The notes: generated by a model not told the origin, from the sequence alone. Numbered from the stretch's first letter, positions 23,891 to 35,666 are shown. The stretch is DNA of 64,000 nucleotides from Aradus depressus (GCA_963662175.1 OY759216.1:46331087-46395086), one strand, 5' to 3'. Numbers and translations: made by a program.

Positions 23891-25490
23891 ACAGATTATA
23901 CCATTAAAAATAGAAATTTTAACGAAAAAGTGAAAAAAAAGTGACTTTCTTATACCAACCACGCTTACAGACCACTCGCTCTCTCTCTCTCCTCCCCCCT
24001 CCTCTCTCAAAATCATTTCATACTGACATTACTGGGTACATGAAAGTAATGAGTTGGCGTCAGCGGTATTTTTTTGTTTTATTGTACAGCGTAATCCTGA
24101 GAGTGACATTCTTTTGAAAATTAACCTGCAAAAATCGCATTTTAGAAAATGTTTCTAACTAAAAACCTAATAAAAAACATATGAAGTTTATTATTAAATT
24201 GCAGACAATTGTTCACTGTTTTTTTTTTTTTTTTTTTTTTTTTTTGCATTGGAGGGGGAAATGCTGTGACGCACATCCCCCCTGGGATAGTGTGGGGCTC
24301 GAGCCGATTCACCATACCCACTAAAACCCTCTCCTTGCCGATCCTGATTCCCTTTCGCGGAACTGGCGGTCTGTCATTACTTCGCGGAAGGGAGGAAGGG
24401 TGCCTGGTAACGCCCCTTCTTCTGTTTCATTGCCGCTACTGTTCCTTGTCAGCCCTCTCCTGGAGGGCCAACCCGCCCATGATGAGCGCTGCAAAATCGC
24501 AGCCTTCATCCCACGACTCTTGGGAGCGCAGCATAGCGTCCACGTAACTGGTAGCAGTCAGTGGGGCGCCCATGCTGCACTCCAGATTTTTCCTTCCCTC
24601 CTCAAATCTGGGGCATTTGAGGAGGACATGCTCCGCCGACTCCGTCTCACCAAGGCACGCGGGGCAGTCTGGTGTTGTTGCTACCCCGATTTTGTGGAGG
24701 TACCCCCAGAACCCACCGTGTCCCGTGAGTACCTGGCTGAGGTGGTAATTCACCTCCCCATGTTTCCTGGTGAGCCAAGGCTCGACTCGAGGGATGAGCC
24801 GATGGGTCCACCGTCCCTTTGTGGACTTGTCCCATTCTTCCTGCCACTCCCTAATTTTCCTGGCCCTCTCTGGCTCTGCTGGACCAGGGCTGGCCCCCGC
24901 GTCCTGATAGAAGACCCGGTTTCCCCTGCGGTCGAAGCGCTGCACCATCTCTTCCACCTGAACCGGGTCTTGTTTCCTTTTGAAGTGTCGCGTACGCTCC
25001 CGTGCCAGTAGGTCAATGGGGGGCAGCCCAGCAATTACATAGGCAGCGTCGCCAGAAACTGTTCGGTAGGCGCATGCGACTCTCAGTGCGCTTCGCCTGT
25101 GAGCGGGGGCGATCAGCCTCAGGTATGAGGGAATCCTCGTTGCATCTGCCCATGTCGGGGCCCCGTGCAGAAGGATGGATGTGCTGACTCCTGCCAACAG
25201 TCTTCTCCTGCTCTGCCTAGGGCCACCGACGTTGGGCAGAATTCTCGAAATCGCCGCCGATGTCCTGGCGGCCTTCGCTCCCACGTATCTGAGGTGCTCC
25301 CTAAAAGTGAGCCTCTGATCCAGCATTACTCCCAGGTACCTGATTGCCGGTTGGGTCTCGATGGTATAACCCTGGAAGGGGGGGGAGGAGAGAGAGAGAG
25401 AGCGAGTGGTCTGTAAGCGTGGTTGGTATAAGAAAGTCACTTTTTTTTCACGTTTTCGTTAAAATTTCTATTTTTAATGGTATAATCTGT
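23891..25490. mobile_element. Palindromic MITE (family M1) split by the R1-like LINE
   Basis: The left arm (23891-24000) and right arm (25382-25490) are inverted copies over about 105 bases, reading from ACAGATTATACCATTAAAAA to the CTCTCTCT run. The interior up to 24115 matches the MITE copy at 53636-53876, including ACTGGGTACATGAAAGTAATG and CAGCGTAAT. The LINE at 24219-25385 occupies what would be the rest of the element. Confidence 0.7.
24219..25385 (-). mobile_element. 5'-truncated R1-clade-like non-LTR retrotransposon
   Basis: On the minus strand the open frame (about 25385 down to the stop at 24436) is the C-terminal part of a LINE ORF2. It holds the end of the RT domain (AIRYLGVMLDQRLTFREHL), a long connector (RKIREWQEEWDKSTKGRW), and a terminal CCHC motif in the segment DCPACLGETESAEHVLLKC, typical of R1-like elements. 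A 3' UTR follows, then an A tail at 24245-24219 (T run on +). No stop interrupts the remaining 310-odd codons, so the insertion is fairly young. It sits inside a palindromic MITE, which is split by it. Confidence 0.85.
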
Positions 25491-26120
25491 CCCGAACTGT
25501 ATTTAGAATATAATGAATTGATGAGATAAATAAAAATGGAAAGAACAGAAAATCATTAAGGTATTCAATCATTAAAGTCAGTTATGAACAACTAGTCTAG
25601 CCTAATATTTGAATTATCCATTCTGTTAATAACTATGAACAACGTAAGTCTCACAGTCTAAAATATTATAAATTGTTCATTTAAGGTTTTTTTAAATTTT
25701 TTAATTTTGGCTTTATGTACGATGCATATTAGCCATATCTCTTGTAAAGTTGTTATCTAGATAACTTACGACATCCATGGCCCCGGTAGGGAGTTCTATT
25801 TAAGAAATAAAACTCACTTCCGGACGGGATTCGAACCCGCAAACCATGGTGAGACTATGTGAACAAAGCCTTAAGGTGAATACAGACTACTCTGACGTGA
25901 CGTGGGAAAACGTGGACCAACGTCATAATGCGTGAGATATAAAAATGTGACACAGGGTTTTGTGTGCTTATGTTTATATTGTGCGGACGTGACGTGGGAA
26001 CATGTTGGATGATGCAGCCTGACGCAACACGTGTTATGACGCGTGGGAAGAATATCAAACGTTCTAGATTTTTTGTCAGTAGTGGGAAGGCATCAGAATA
26101 GAAACATACCATTTCCAGTG

Positions 26121-26405
26121 ATGGAAGACATGTTAGTTGAGTTGGTTAGGTCAAATCCGGTGCTGTACGACCCAACAAACCGGAAATATCGAAACCAGCA
26201 TACAAGGAAAGAGGCTTGGGACGAAATAGGAGAAAAACTCGGCATTCCAGGTTAGTGAAAACAGTTATTTTTTCCTTATATTTATTAGTTTGTACAATTT
26301 ATAATAGTTCAATAGGCTGGCGGCGCGTAGCCAGGGGGGGTTTTAATCCCACCCGAAATGTAGAAATTAAAAAAATTTACTATAAAAAACATGGGTCACT
26401 TGATG

Positions 26406-26439
<34 letters not shown>

Positions 26440-27762
26440 ATTTTTTTCTGTCTACGCCCCAGATAGGCGCATTTTAGAGCACGAATGCGCCTATTAAATA
26501 AATATTACTGGACGTGTCATGGAGCAACTCTACCCTTTCGAATGGAGTGCCATTGCCAAGGACAACTTGCTGAACCATGTTCAGAAACTAAGTACTTTTT
26601 GAACTTATCTTGGGTGGAGGCCGCTTGTCTCACGAAGTTTCTACGAATGGGTTGGAGGTTGGCTACACCATGAATGTGTGCATTTTCCATTCGGATTTGT
26701 TCCTCAAAAGCTGAAATATTGGTTGCTGTATTCCGAAGCATGTTGTGTAGACAGGTGGCAGCTAAAATAATTACATCGGTAGTTTCTGGTTGAGTTTCGA
26801 TGGGCTTTAGAAATATTCTCCAGCGCCCGGCTAGAATTCCGAACGCATTTTCTACAGCCCGTCGAGCTACAAGAATTTGTAATTTGCATCTACCAAAGCC
26901 AATAAAACAATGGAATATGTGCCTTTGTAGTTATAGTACAATGAACCAGAACCAGCTGGACATCGGATTTGAACGTGCTTGCCATCCAAAGCTCCTATGC
27001 AGTGTGGATAATTCCTCTTCTCATCATAATCCTTGGCGATCTGTTTCCATTCGTCTTAGTTTGGTTCTGGCATGTAAATCGGTTGTAGAGTTTTCCAAAT
27101 TACCTTGCAACACTCTTTAACAATTTCTCCAATAGTTAAAAATCCAATGCGAAAAGAAAAACTCAAATAGTGGAAAATCCAAATCGAAAAGAAAAACCCA
27201 ATGTTCTGTAAGAATTTCCAGTTGACGTACCTGTGAACAGTTTTAAAAAAGCCTAATTATTGAATTATTATATCAAAGGAGAATAAATTAATTAATAAAT
27301 TGATAGCTAAAGACTAACTTCCTAAAAGACTAATCTAATTTCTCTGTTCTAGGTAATGAATGTAAAGAAAATTGGAATAAACTACGGAATGCGTACATCC
27401 AGGCTAAACACCGTAGGACCTCAAAATCAGGTCAGGCAGCAAAGAGTTTGAGCAAATGGAAATTTGAAGATGAAATGGCTTTTTTGAATCCCACTCTTGT
27501 AACAAGGAAAACTCGAGGAAATTCGGACGACAGCCCCAAGATTACAATTACGAAAGACAACCAACGCTTGCGCTCCCAAGTAGTTCTTCAAAGTACTGCA
27601 TCAAGCAACAACGAGCACGATGAATGTGAACTTTTTTTCCTCAGCATGGCGAAAAATGTGAAAAAATTGTGTCTTGAAGAGCAAATGAGGGTGAAGATGG
27701 AAGTGAGCAGCATTGTTTTGGGGGCAGCGTTGCAAGCTGCACGTGGGAGCTCATCGGAATAA
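26121..27762 (+). CDS. MADF-BESS protein of the Harbinger element
   Basis: Two exons, 26121-26250 and 27353-27762, joined in phase 1 across a GT-AG intron; 179 residues with no stop or frameshift. The N-terminal half is a MADF (Myb/SANT-like) DNA-binding domain: LVELVRSNPVLYDPTN, KEAWDEIGEKLG, then KENWNKLRNAYIQAKHRR and KWKFEDEMAFL. The C-terminal half has a BESS-like segment, CELFFLSMAKNVKKL. Harbinger elements typically encode such a partner, which binds DNA and helps bring the transposase to the nucleus or the ends. AATAAA at 27958-27963 is a likely poly(A) signal. The Met at 26121 starts the domain cleanly; an in-frame GTG further up is unlikely to be used. Confidence 0.8.
26313..26470. 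mobile_element. Small MITE nested in the Harbinger element
   Basis: GCGTAGCCAGGGGGGG at the left and a C run followed by TGTCTACGCCCC at the right are inverted ends of a type common in hAT-like MITEs. It lies in the intron of the MADF gene. Confidence 0.4.
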
Positions 27763-28349
27763 CACAAAACTGTTAATACAAATCCATCATCATTCTAGCA
27801 ATCCTCCTCAACACCATCTACTCAGCAATTTGAACACAGCTTGGACTGCTCAACGGACTCAACCTACTCCTACACTAATTTGTAATAACTTGTAAAATTG
27901 TAACTAATTTGTAATTACTTTTTTGTTGTAACAAACGCACTTTGTAAAAAGAAAATCAATAAAAATTTCAAAATGTTTAAAGCCACTGCAATAATTTATT
28001 TTCCTCCCAGATATTCGCTTTTAAAATAAAGTGGTACAACTTACCTCAAGCAAACTGCGAGTCGTACCTCAGCCGAAATGCTTTCCCTGAGTTGAGTGGA
28101 GCATTTCTCTATTTTAGGACCAACCAAGCTCAGGAGATGGTAGAATTCAGTTTTTGTCATTCTGTAATACCACTCAAACCGCTCTTCATCTTATATTAGT
28201 TGAAGCATTAAATTTTGGAACTCCCCGAATTCTCGCTCCATATTGATAAGATGCACCCATTCTCTAGACGAGCAAATAGATGCAATACACAGGGCAGCCA
28301 TTTCTTCTTCTTCTTCTATCAGCATGTCAAAAGCACGGAGTACACTCAT
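26517..28349 (-). pseudogene. Harbinger transposase, broken
   Basis: Exon 1 (28349-28045) starts MSVLRAFDML and includes REFGEFQNL and YYRMTKTEFYHLLSL, the usual N-terminal landmarks, but has one in-frame TAA at about 28196. Exon 2 starts at 27230. It shows RTLGFSFRFGFSTI, then a partial second copy of the same motif (a tandem duplication of about 36 bp that shifts the frame), then GEIVKECCKVIWKTL, NYPHCIGALDGKHVQI and NYKGTYSIVLLALVDANYKF. The sequence then jumps to ARRAVENAFGILAGRWRIF, so roughly 80 residues of the DDE nuclease core, including the second catalytic Asp, are deleted with a frame change. The C-terminus ends at the TGA at 26517-26519. Any protein made could not catalyse transposition. 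Confidence 0.82.
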
Positions 28350-28489
28350 GGTTGGAGGTTCAAAACAAACGGTCGGGAAATGCAATGCAAACGAACTTGT
28401 GGTTTTATGTGCTATAGTGAGGCCAATGTGAACACCGCTTCATTCTGACGTGGTCCCACAGTGCCTGTAGTCTGTATTCACCTTTACTC

Positions 28490-29399
28490 TCTAGCCCGCA
28501 TGGCCCCCTCATTTAAGGTTACGTACCACAAATAATATTGTTTTAAATGTTTTTCTTTATGGATTAATTTTTTTAAAAGACGTATGCAGTCTGTGTAAAC
28601 GTATATTTTGTTTTATTGTATTTACTGTATATTGTAATTGTTAGAACTGACTGATCATGCAGTGAACTGATATAAAAACCTTTAAAAACTTAACTAACCA
28701 AAACTATGATACGAACAACAATTATTTAAAGAAGAACACAAAGTTGAGATTTATGTTTATATCCAAAAATCAGTATTTAAATTTTAAAAATATCGGCAAA
28801 TACAAGATAAAAAAGGAATGTAGTAACAAAAAAGCAAAGTTGGATTTTTTCGGTTACGTGTCTGGGATTCTGAAAAATTTTCTACCGAAACCACTTACTC
28901 TTTGTAAATCCACTTGATGTATCCGAAGAAATAAAATGTTGACCCTCCCGTCGGTCCTTTTACTGAAACAGTCCAGATTCTCCTGATATAAGAGAAACAA
29001 ATAGTTCAAATGGAAAATTTTTTAGAATCCTTGACACATAACCGAAAAGATCCGCAAATTTTACTTATATGTCATTCAAATACAGTACTTTCCGAAACGA
29101 TCAGACTTAAAATGAAAGTTCACACTTCATACTAATGAAGCTACTTACAATATCTTCATAACTTAGTTGTCTTAAAATATCACGTGTGTGTGGTAAATTC
29201 TGCGTCCAATGATTAATCGCGAAAAAATGATGAGCGCTAATTGAACTAGAGTAGACTCACGTTAAGTGCCCGCGTTCGGAGCTGTATGAAAAAAATTTAA
29301 ATTTTTAAATAATTTTTTCATGTGGTGCGGGCCCATAGGTTGCAGCCTAAATAGCCTACGCGTAAATACGGCCCTGACAATAGATATAGTAATAGAAAG
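28490..29399. other. Spacer between Harbinger element and PHYHD1 candidate exon
   Basis: AT-rich, no gene or known repeat recognised. Confidence 0.4.
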
Positions 29400-29556
29400 T
29401 ACTCATATACACTCGTATGTATGTGTAGTTGTGTGTGTCCCATTTGACGTGGACTGACGGCTGGTAGAGGTGGGTGGGTGACAACACCAGATGCCGGAGC
29501 TGATCTCTGCCTCAGTCTCAACAACGTGACCATCCTGTGAGGTTCTCGTCACACAA
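29400..29556 (+). promoter_or_regulatory. Probable promoter and 5' UTR of the PHYHD1 candidate exon
   Basis: This stretch is richer in GC than its surroundings, lacks the repeat families seen elsewhere, and has a TCAGTC initiator-like site at about 29513 some 45 bases before the candidate ATG. No clear TATA box is placed at the right distance. The assignment depends on the downstream exon being real. Confidence 0.25.
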
Positions 29557-29580
29557 CATGATGGATCATCTCTACGACAA
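29557..29580 (+). CDS. PHYHD1: Candidate first coding exon of PHYHD1
   Basis: The reading ATG ATG GAT CAT CTC TAC GAC AAG is followed by GT (donor GTACCC). It encodes MMDHLYDK and ends in phase 0. Joined to the exon at 41062 it gives MMDHLYDKFQENGF, which has the spacing of animal PHYHD1 N-termini, where a short leader precedes the FQ-DGF motif. The 150 bases upstream are more GC-rich and unique-looking, as expected for a 5' UTR and promoter. The pairing is inference: the gap is about 11.5 kb and the donor is not the strongest consensus. Confidence 0.4.
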
Positions 29581-29589
29581 GGTACCCAC

Positions 29590-30690
29590 ATCTCATTATC
29601 TCTACATTCTTATCTCCTATTGCTACATAGTCGGTAATCTTTTTTTTTTTCAATTATGCTCTAAATGTTTCTTGATTATTATTAATTTTTAACCCCATTT
29701 ATTATTAATTACATTCTTCTCTTGTATTTTATTGGGTACAAAAAAATAAATAACCTCTTGAAATTAAAGAAAAATAGAAATACATTCGGCTTTCTGTCAT
29801 TACACGTGAAGTCGATAATATTTATTTCTATCCTTAACTGTATTATAAAATAATATTAGTTATTTTCACTGAATATAAAAAATATAATAATAATAATTAC
29901 AAAAGTAACTGCTATAAATATAATAATTCTTACATTTTCCCCGTTCCATCTTCTTAATTATATTTTATTGTTAACATTATTAAGTAGATTATTTTGTTAA
30001 GTAAAATTTACAGATTGTTAGTTCATAAATAACACTAATATAATAGCTGAATAACTGACTTACATAGCAATCAGTAACAGTGATAGGAACGCTAGAGTTA
30101 ATAATAAAAGTTGTATGTTAGCAACACTTTATTTTTAGATATTTGATTAATAACGTCTTTATTTTTCCCGCTGGTAATTTGGCTTATTCACTTGTTAAAA
30201 TTATTAACTCGAAAAGTTATTAGACAAGTAAATAATATTTTTCTGATTGAGCTAAAGTAAAACATGAGATATTAAAAGCTATTTTACTTATATTTTTACC
30301 GAATAATGCCAAATAAAATAGTTAAATAATAATATAGATGGTTTAAACAATAGTTAAATATGTCAAATAAAACTTGTTACCCTAGAAAAACATTTTAAAT
30401 AATATTAGTAATAGATATTTCGCATTAATAATAGTAATTAATATTTTGTTGATGACAGTCCCATGATCTATTCCCTCGTAAGATATTCAAAAACCGGTGT
30501 CTATGTCTAATGGTTGGTGATAATAGACAGTTAGGAGAAAGCATATCCTTGAGTTTGATTGGTTAGTTGCCGACAGAGAGTGGAGATGAGTGGCATTTGA
30601 CTGTCGGTTAAAAAAACATGGGCCACTTCATCCCAATAAATCAAATACTAACCATTTTTAGTTTGGAGATAAATGTTTTTCTAGAGGGAT
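29590..30690. other. AT-rich stretch, no feature seen
   Basis: Extremely AT-rich, with no frame or repeat recognised. It would be the start of PHYHD1 intron 1 if the upstream exon is correct. Confidence 0.4.
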
Positions 30691-30699
30691 TTGTTAGTT

Positions 30700-30868
30700 T
30701 GTTATTGTGACAATGGGAGTTCCACATTTTGGCTAGACAGGCGTATTTTATTAGTACTTGACATTGTACAGGCTCGGGACAATCGCTTAACGTCCCAGGT
30801 TTATCTCTCAGGTAAAAAAAAAACCAAGTGCCTCGAATCCGCGATCATAGTTCAGAAGGCAGAGGGTA
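30700..30868 (-). repeat. SINE fragment
   Basis: CAATGGGAGTTCCACATTTT, GGCTCGGGACAATCGCTTAA and CGATCATAGTTCAGAAGGCA. Confidence 0.65.
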
Positions 30869-31654
30869 TCTTCACTGGTCTACTTCCTGTTTAAAATTAT
30901 ATTTGTTTCATTTTCTACATTTTATCGTAAAAACGCATTGAATCTATGACAAGTGTCTCTAGGATTTAATTATTTTAATGTTCAAAAACGCTGTTACACA
31001 GAGAAGCTGGTTCTTTTTTTTCTCTAAATTATGCAATTAAAAATTAAAAAGTTGAATAAATTAAGACAAAACTGCAGGTGCAGACTATTTTATAGCTATA
31101 AAAGAGCAGAATTTTTTCTGCCCGAGTTGTGAGTACACAAGGACATTAAACTAAACAAACAAAATTTCTATCAAAAAAGTTAAATAAACTTGAATTTGAC
31201 ACAGAATAGAACCAAGTTCCACTCAACTTCCGGTCTGTAACAAGTATTCACTTCCGGTTTGCCTTCTCTCCTGGTTGAGTCTATAAACCTTGATTTTGTT
31301 CAAATGTGATTTCGGTTTAGTCTAGGATGCTGAGTGGATGGCCTTAATGGAGTTGCTGACGTGAAATAGTCCGGTGAGTCAGGGCTGGCCTGTTGTGGGC
31401 AAGTAGTCTATCTCATTCCGCATTCTTTGGCACACTCTGGCATCATTCAAAATGCTCCTTCACATCTCAAATCGAATACAAATATCTAGTCAAAATCCAA
31501 TACGCAAGGCCGTCAAATAAACTAATCTAAATATTGTGTATTGTTTGAGAATTACCTAACGTAAATATTATTTAGTTGTAAAAACATCTATTGCCCATAA
31601 TTTCGCTTATCTCGGACTTTATTCTGAATCCTATCTCCAGGATAAAAGAAATGT

Positions 31655-31809
31655 TTAATCACACACAACGACGAATTACTATAGTATTACAAGCGGAAAT
31701 CCTCGCGATCCTTGTGGCGGCACAAAGAATACTTACCCCGAATATACAAGAGATTATCCTGTCTGAAGGTGAGGCAGCGCAGAAGCTATCACAAACCCTT
31801 GTAAAGTAA
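31655..31809 (+). pseudogene. Possible RNase H fragment of a LINE
   Basis: The frame TIVLQAEILAILVAAQRIL followed by IQEIILSEGEAAQKLSQTLV has the spacing of the QAE and SDSQAA motifs of retroelement RNase H, with Glu where the catalytic Asp should be. It is short, and no neighbouring RT sequence was found. Confidence 0.35.
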
Positions 31810-31950
31810 CTCAAGATCGACGGTTCGAATCCGGCATGGCCCTTAGTTTTCTTATCTGGGAGGTTACAAAACCATGTGGCCGTCTCCTACCCTAATCAAA
31901 CCTGGCACATTTTGGACTCCCACAGTCGAGATAACAGGGCAGGGGTTAAG
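31804..31950 (+). repeat. SINE fragment
   Basis: Box B CGACGGTTCGAATCC, then TTATCTGGGAGGT and GGACTCCCACAGTCGAG. Confidence 0.6.
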
Positions 31951-32521
31951 AGTGTTTGATACTTAGGCCCACTCAATAGATCTAATCTAAATACTTGCTA
32001 TTTCTTTTGTGTGTCTTCAAACCCCTCCTTTACAAGTTTTATTCGAATAATTTGTTAAACAAACATTTTTATAAGGTAAAAGGGTTTTATCTTCATCCTA
32101 AGTCAAAATGTTATCAGATATATTTTTTTTTCTTCTTCGGAGTGTTACAAGGTTCTACTACTGTTATTATGACGGGATATACAGACTTTTGTCTTGTTCT
32201 GAACTTTCATGGCATTCACATTGTGGCAATAAGATAAAATGTATCTTATTTATATTTATTTAATGATATCGTCACAGACTTTCTCACTTCTGAGTATATT
32301 TGTGACTCAATAAATAATCCACACTACTGTGTGACTAACTCTTTATTCATTTTTTCCAATTGTACACTCTCAATGAGCCGACCAGTTCAAAAGAGAACTT
32401 GGCAAACTCAAAGTGTGAGGAAAACTCACAACTGTCTTAATATAACTCTCATATATCACTCTCGTTCAAAAGAAAACAAATTTGAGTCACAACTCAATAC
32501 AAACTGGAAGGTATAAAATTC

Positions 32522-32705
32522 TTGAGCACGCCGTTCTTCGCGTCGCTTAACTTTAAACGATGGCCTCGAGCTTATGCGATGTCATTGTACTCCTTAAAGA
32601 CCCCTAGCTAATTAACCTGGGTAAGAAAAATTTAGGACTCTTAAAAAAGAGTTGGGCTCATGTCCACCAGAGCGACGAAAAAGCGCCCTGATAATAGGCA
32701 ATTCC
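32522..32705 (+). repeat. SINE fragment
   Basis: TTGAGCACGCCGTTC, GAGCTTATGCGATGTCA and GGGCTCATGTCCACCAGAGC. Confidence 0.65.
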
Positions 32706-33109
32706 ATAAAAACAATTTTAAAAAATCGAAATGAAAGTTCTAATATTAAAACTGAACTAGAGCCGGGCTATTCTAGATCAACAATGAATACATGAATGCT
32801 TTATGAGATTTTTTTTAGGTTGTGGGCGTATTTGATAAAAGAAGACAGTTTTTGCCCACCCACACTAGTTTATTTGGCAGAGCCATCTTTCAATCATATT
32901 AGACTAGTCGCCACAACAAGCCTGGACAGGGGACCACTACAGAGAACAAAGACTGTAACACCTCTCAGCTTTTATTAAATCAGTTAGCACTGAAGATGGT
33001 CTAATATCACTGAAAGCTGGCTCTGTCAAATAAACCAGTATTTTATTACTCTGAGTTCTTTTATCATAAATTATTTAATTATATTAATATTTAAATAAAA
33101 CAATCGTAT

Positions 33110-33240
33110 TTTCTTAAATATTCTCTATCCCACAGAAAAATTATACGTATTCTACCAGTTTGGACGATAATCCAATGCCGAAACCGCTAGTTTATGTATA
33201 AATGTTTTGTGGAGTATACATTTCAAAAAATAATTTAGTT
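33110..33240. repeat. CGAAACCGG-family hairpin copy
   Basis: CTACCAGTTTGGACGATAAT and ATGCCGAAACCGCTAGTTTA, with outer arms around TATTCTCTATCCCACAG and TTTTGTGGAGTATACATTTC, form the same design as the copy at 41.7 kb. Confidence 0.5.
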
Positions 33241-33652
33241 TAAATGTATTTATTATTATTACTCTACAATATATCCACGTTTCTCAAGCTAGAAATTGTA
33301 ATATTAATGCTTGGACCTCGGACCCGGACTCTTTAATTTTGTTGACAACATTGTTATGTACTAACTTACCAATTAAGGACTCCAAAATTGTTATTGTTAT
33401 CAGTTTTAACTGTTCCTAAGACTGTAGGAGCAACAATAAGTGTATATTTACATACAGGCAAAATCCAAGACTTGCTATTTGTCTCGAAGGGTAGTTTCCA
33501 AAAACCAAAATATCTATTTTTATTATTTTTTAGAGTGATTTCAATACTTTCTCAATAATACCGCTGTTATATTTTCATACGGAAACATTTTTAAAAGTAA
33601 TTCAGGCATTTTTTTCCAGTATGAGGAAGTTTGTTCCATTTTAAGTTTAGTT

Positions 33653-33962
33653 GCTGTGACACATGCCCATAGGTCAATCAAGGTCATATCGCCTACTACC
33701 AGAGCGCTTTTTCGTCACTCTGGTGGGCAAGAGCCCGACTCTACTCTGGGAGTCCTAAATGTTTCCTAGTCAGGTTTTGTTACCTAACTGTTAACGAGTA
33801 CCTGACATTGCTCTGTCTCGGGACCATCGTTTAACGTCCCATCCGAAGGGCGGGTTACTTTTCTCACATTTCAGATCAGAAACCGAAGGGCCACGGACGG
33901 GTTTCAAATTCGCGATCTTGAGCTCAGTAGGTCATGCTACCTCTGAGATACCAGCGCCCTCA
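33653..33962 (-). repeat. SINE copy, near full length
   Basis: From GTGACACATGCCCATAG through GGGACCATCGTTTAACGTCC to the degraded head GATACCAGCGCCCTC. Confidence 0.75.
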
Positions 33963-34224
33963 TTTTTAGTTGTATATTGTTTAATATATAATATCAATAA
34001 TAATGTCATTCTGTCCTAACGAAATGAAATAATGTGCCATTATTGGTAATTTTTTGTCATCCCTGATGTTGACACTACATTACATAAACAGTACCCAGCC
34101 ATTATTGTGTGAATTTCAATACACTGTATGTAGGTCACTGTTACTCATGAATAACCTGATGACATATCTCAAAAAGTACGTATCTAGCAAAAATTTCACA
34201 GTAATATTTCTAAATTTTCGCTTA

Positions 34225-35040
34225 CTTCTTAACAAGCGGATGACGTGGCCTTCTTAGGAAACAGCCCAGAAGATGTTAAAAGTAAGGCGGGCAAACTACT
34301 TAAAGCACAGCTGCAGAGTAGGGCTGGAAGTTAATGTCGACAAGAGCGACTACCTTATAGTCAGTAAGAATATCCATCTGGAGCAGGAATTAAATGTGGG
34401 GACCTTCTCCTTCCCAAGAGTTGAGAACTTCAGATATCTCGAGTCCACGGTAACTAGCATCAATTCGATGCTGGAGGAGGTGGACAGAAGACTTCTGCAG
34501 GCCCAAAGAGCGTATTTCTCTGTCATCAAGCTGCTACGGTCCAGAGCCATGTCAAGGAACCTGAAGTATAGGATCTACAGCTCCATGGTAAAGCCCGTTC
34601 TGATCTATGGGTGTGAAACCTGGACCATGACCTCACATCTGGAGAAACGTTTCCAGACGTTTGAAAATAAAGTGCTGAGGAAAATAGCAGGTCCGGTCAA
34701 GGATTGAGAAACCCAAGAGTGGAGGATCAGAACCAACAGGGAGCTGAGGGACATCTTCTGGCAACACCCGACCGTAGTTGCAGATATGAAATCACGGCGC
34801 TTAAGATGGGCTGGACATGTGGAGAGAAGCGGACCGCAGACAGCCATAGGACGCATCATGGACGCTCAGGTCCAAGGAGCCAGATCACGAGGAAGACCAC
34901 GGCTGAGGTGGACTGACCTGGTGAAGGATGCTGTGGAACACCACGTGGTGAACTGGCGACCGGTGGCCCACGACAGATCGCGGTGGAGAAGGCTAGTGTG
35001 GGCGGCTAAGGATCTTCAGGGGTCGTCGCCAACGGAGCAA
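34225..35040 (+). pseudogene. LINE reverse transcriptase remnant, RTE/CR1-like
   Basis: QADDVAFLGNSPEDV (the catalytic ADD box) is followed, after a frameshift near 34315, by GLEVNVDKSDYLIVSK, FRYLESTVTS, MSRNLKYRIYSSMVKPVLIY and CETWTMTSHLEKRFQTFENK. After a second shift near 34705 come WRIRTNRELRDIFW, RRLRWAGHVERSG and RPRLRWTDLVKDAV. Such tails are usual for RTE-type elements. At least two frameshifts make it non-functional. Confidence 0.75.
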
Positions 35041-35666
35041 GAGAGTAAGTTAACAAAAGAATTGTTCAAGGCGGGACAATCGGCCAAAATTGCGTTAGTT
35101 AAAGATTATAAATTTCTATGTACAACCAACATTATTGTCAATGTCACAAAATTATGATGAAAACTCAGGTTCTCAGAATGTATAAGTTCTAGCCTTTGCA
35201 CAAACTTTTAACGTATGTAATTAGAATAATGAAAACTTAATTAAATGTGTGCATTCTCAAAGACATAACCTTCAACATTTTAATGCACATTTTGTTTAGC
35301 AACTGCACAGAACTTTCCGATAGGGCTATTATCAGAGAGATTTAAAATAATTGTAGCCAGTTGGTCGAGTTACCCTAGTAGAAGACCTCTCAACTGTTGT
35401 TACATCATATCGTCATCATTTTTTTTAATTTGCCACTGAACAGATTTTAAATAAATTTTGCATGAGAGGGGATCTTATTTTTCAAACTGCAATATTGACT
35501 GAAATAATTGCTGAAAAATCTAAAAAAAAAAGTGTTTTGTTTTTTTCAACATAGCTTGCAACGTCAACATTGAAAATATTATAGCATAAAGTTGTATAAT
35601 TTCCAGATTGAGTGTTTTGCTCAAAAGTCGCTGTGCACGTTGAGGTTCACATAAAGGTTAGGTTAG

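Larger units (their letters stand above)
25874..28483. mobile_element. PIF/Harbinger DNA transposon, two genes, inactivated transposase
   Basis: The ends are AGGTGAATACAGACTAC and its reverse complement, flanked on both sides by TTA (25871-25873 and 28484-28486), the target duplication typical of PIF/Harbinger. The 2610-bp element carries a MADF-BESS gene on + and a Harbinger transposase on -. The two-gene set, 3-bp TTA duplication and transposase motifs all agree, so family assignment is firm. The MADF intron overlaps the 3' end of the transposase on the opposite strand. A further GC-rich MITE with a long C run is nested at about 26313-26470. Confidence 0.9.

Noticed and set aside
24400..25011. 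203-codon plus-strand frame
   Set aside because: It is the opposite strand of the R1-like LINE frame, which has recognisable RT and CCHC motifs.
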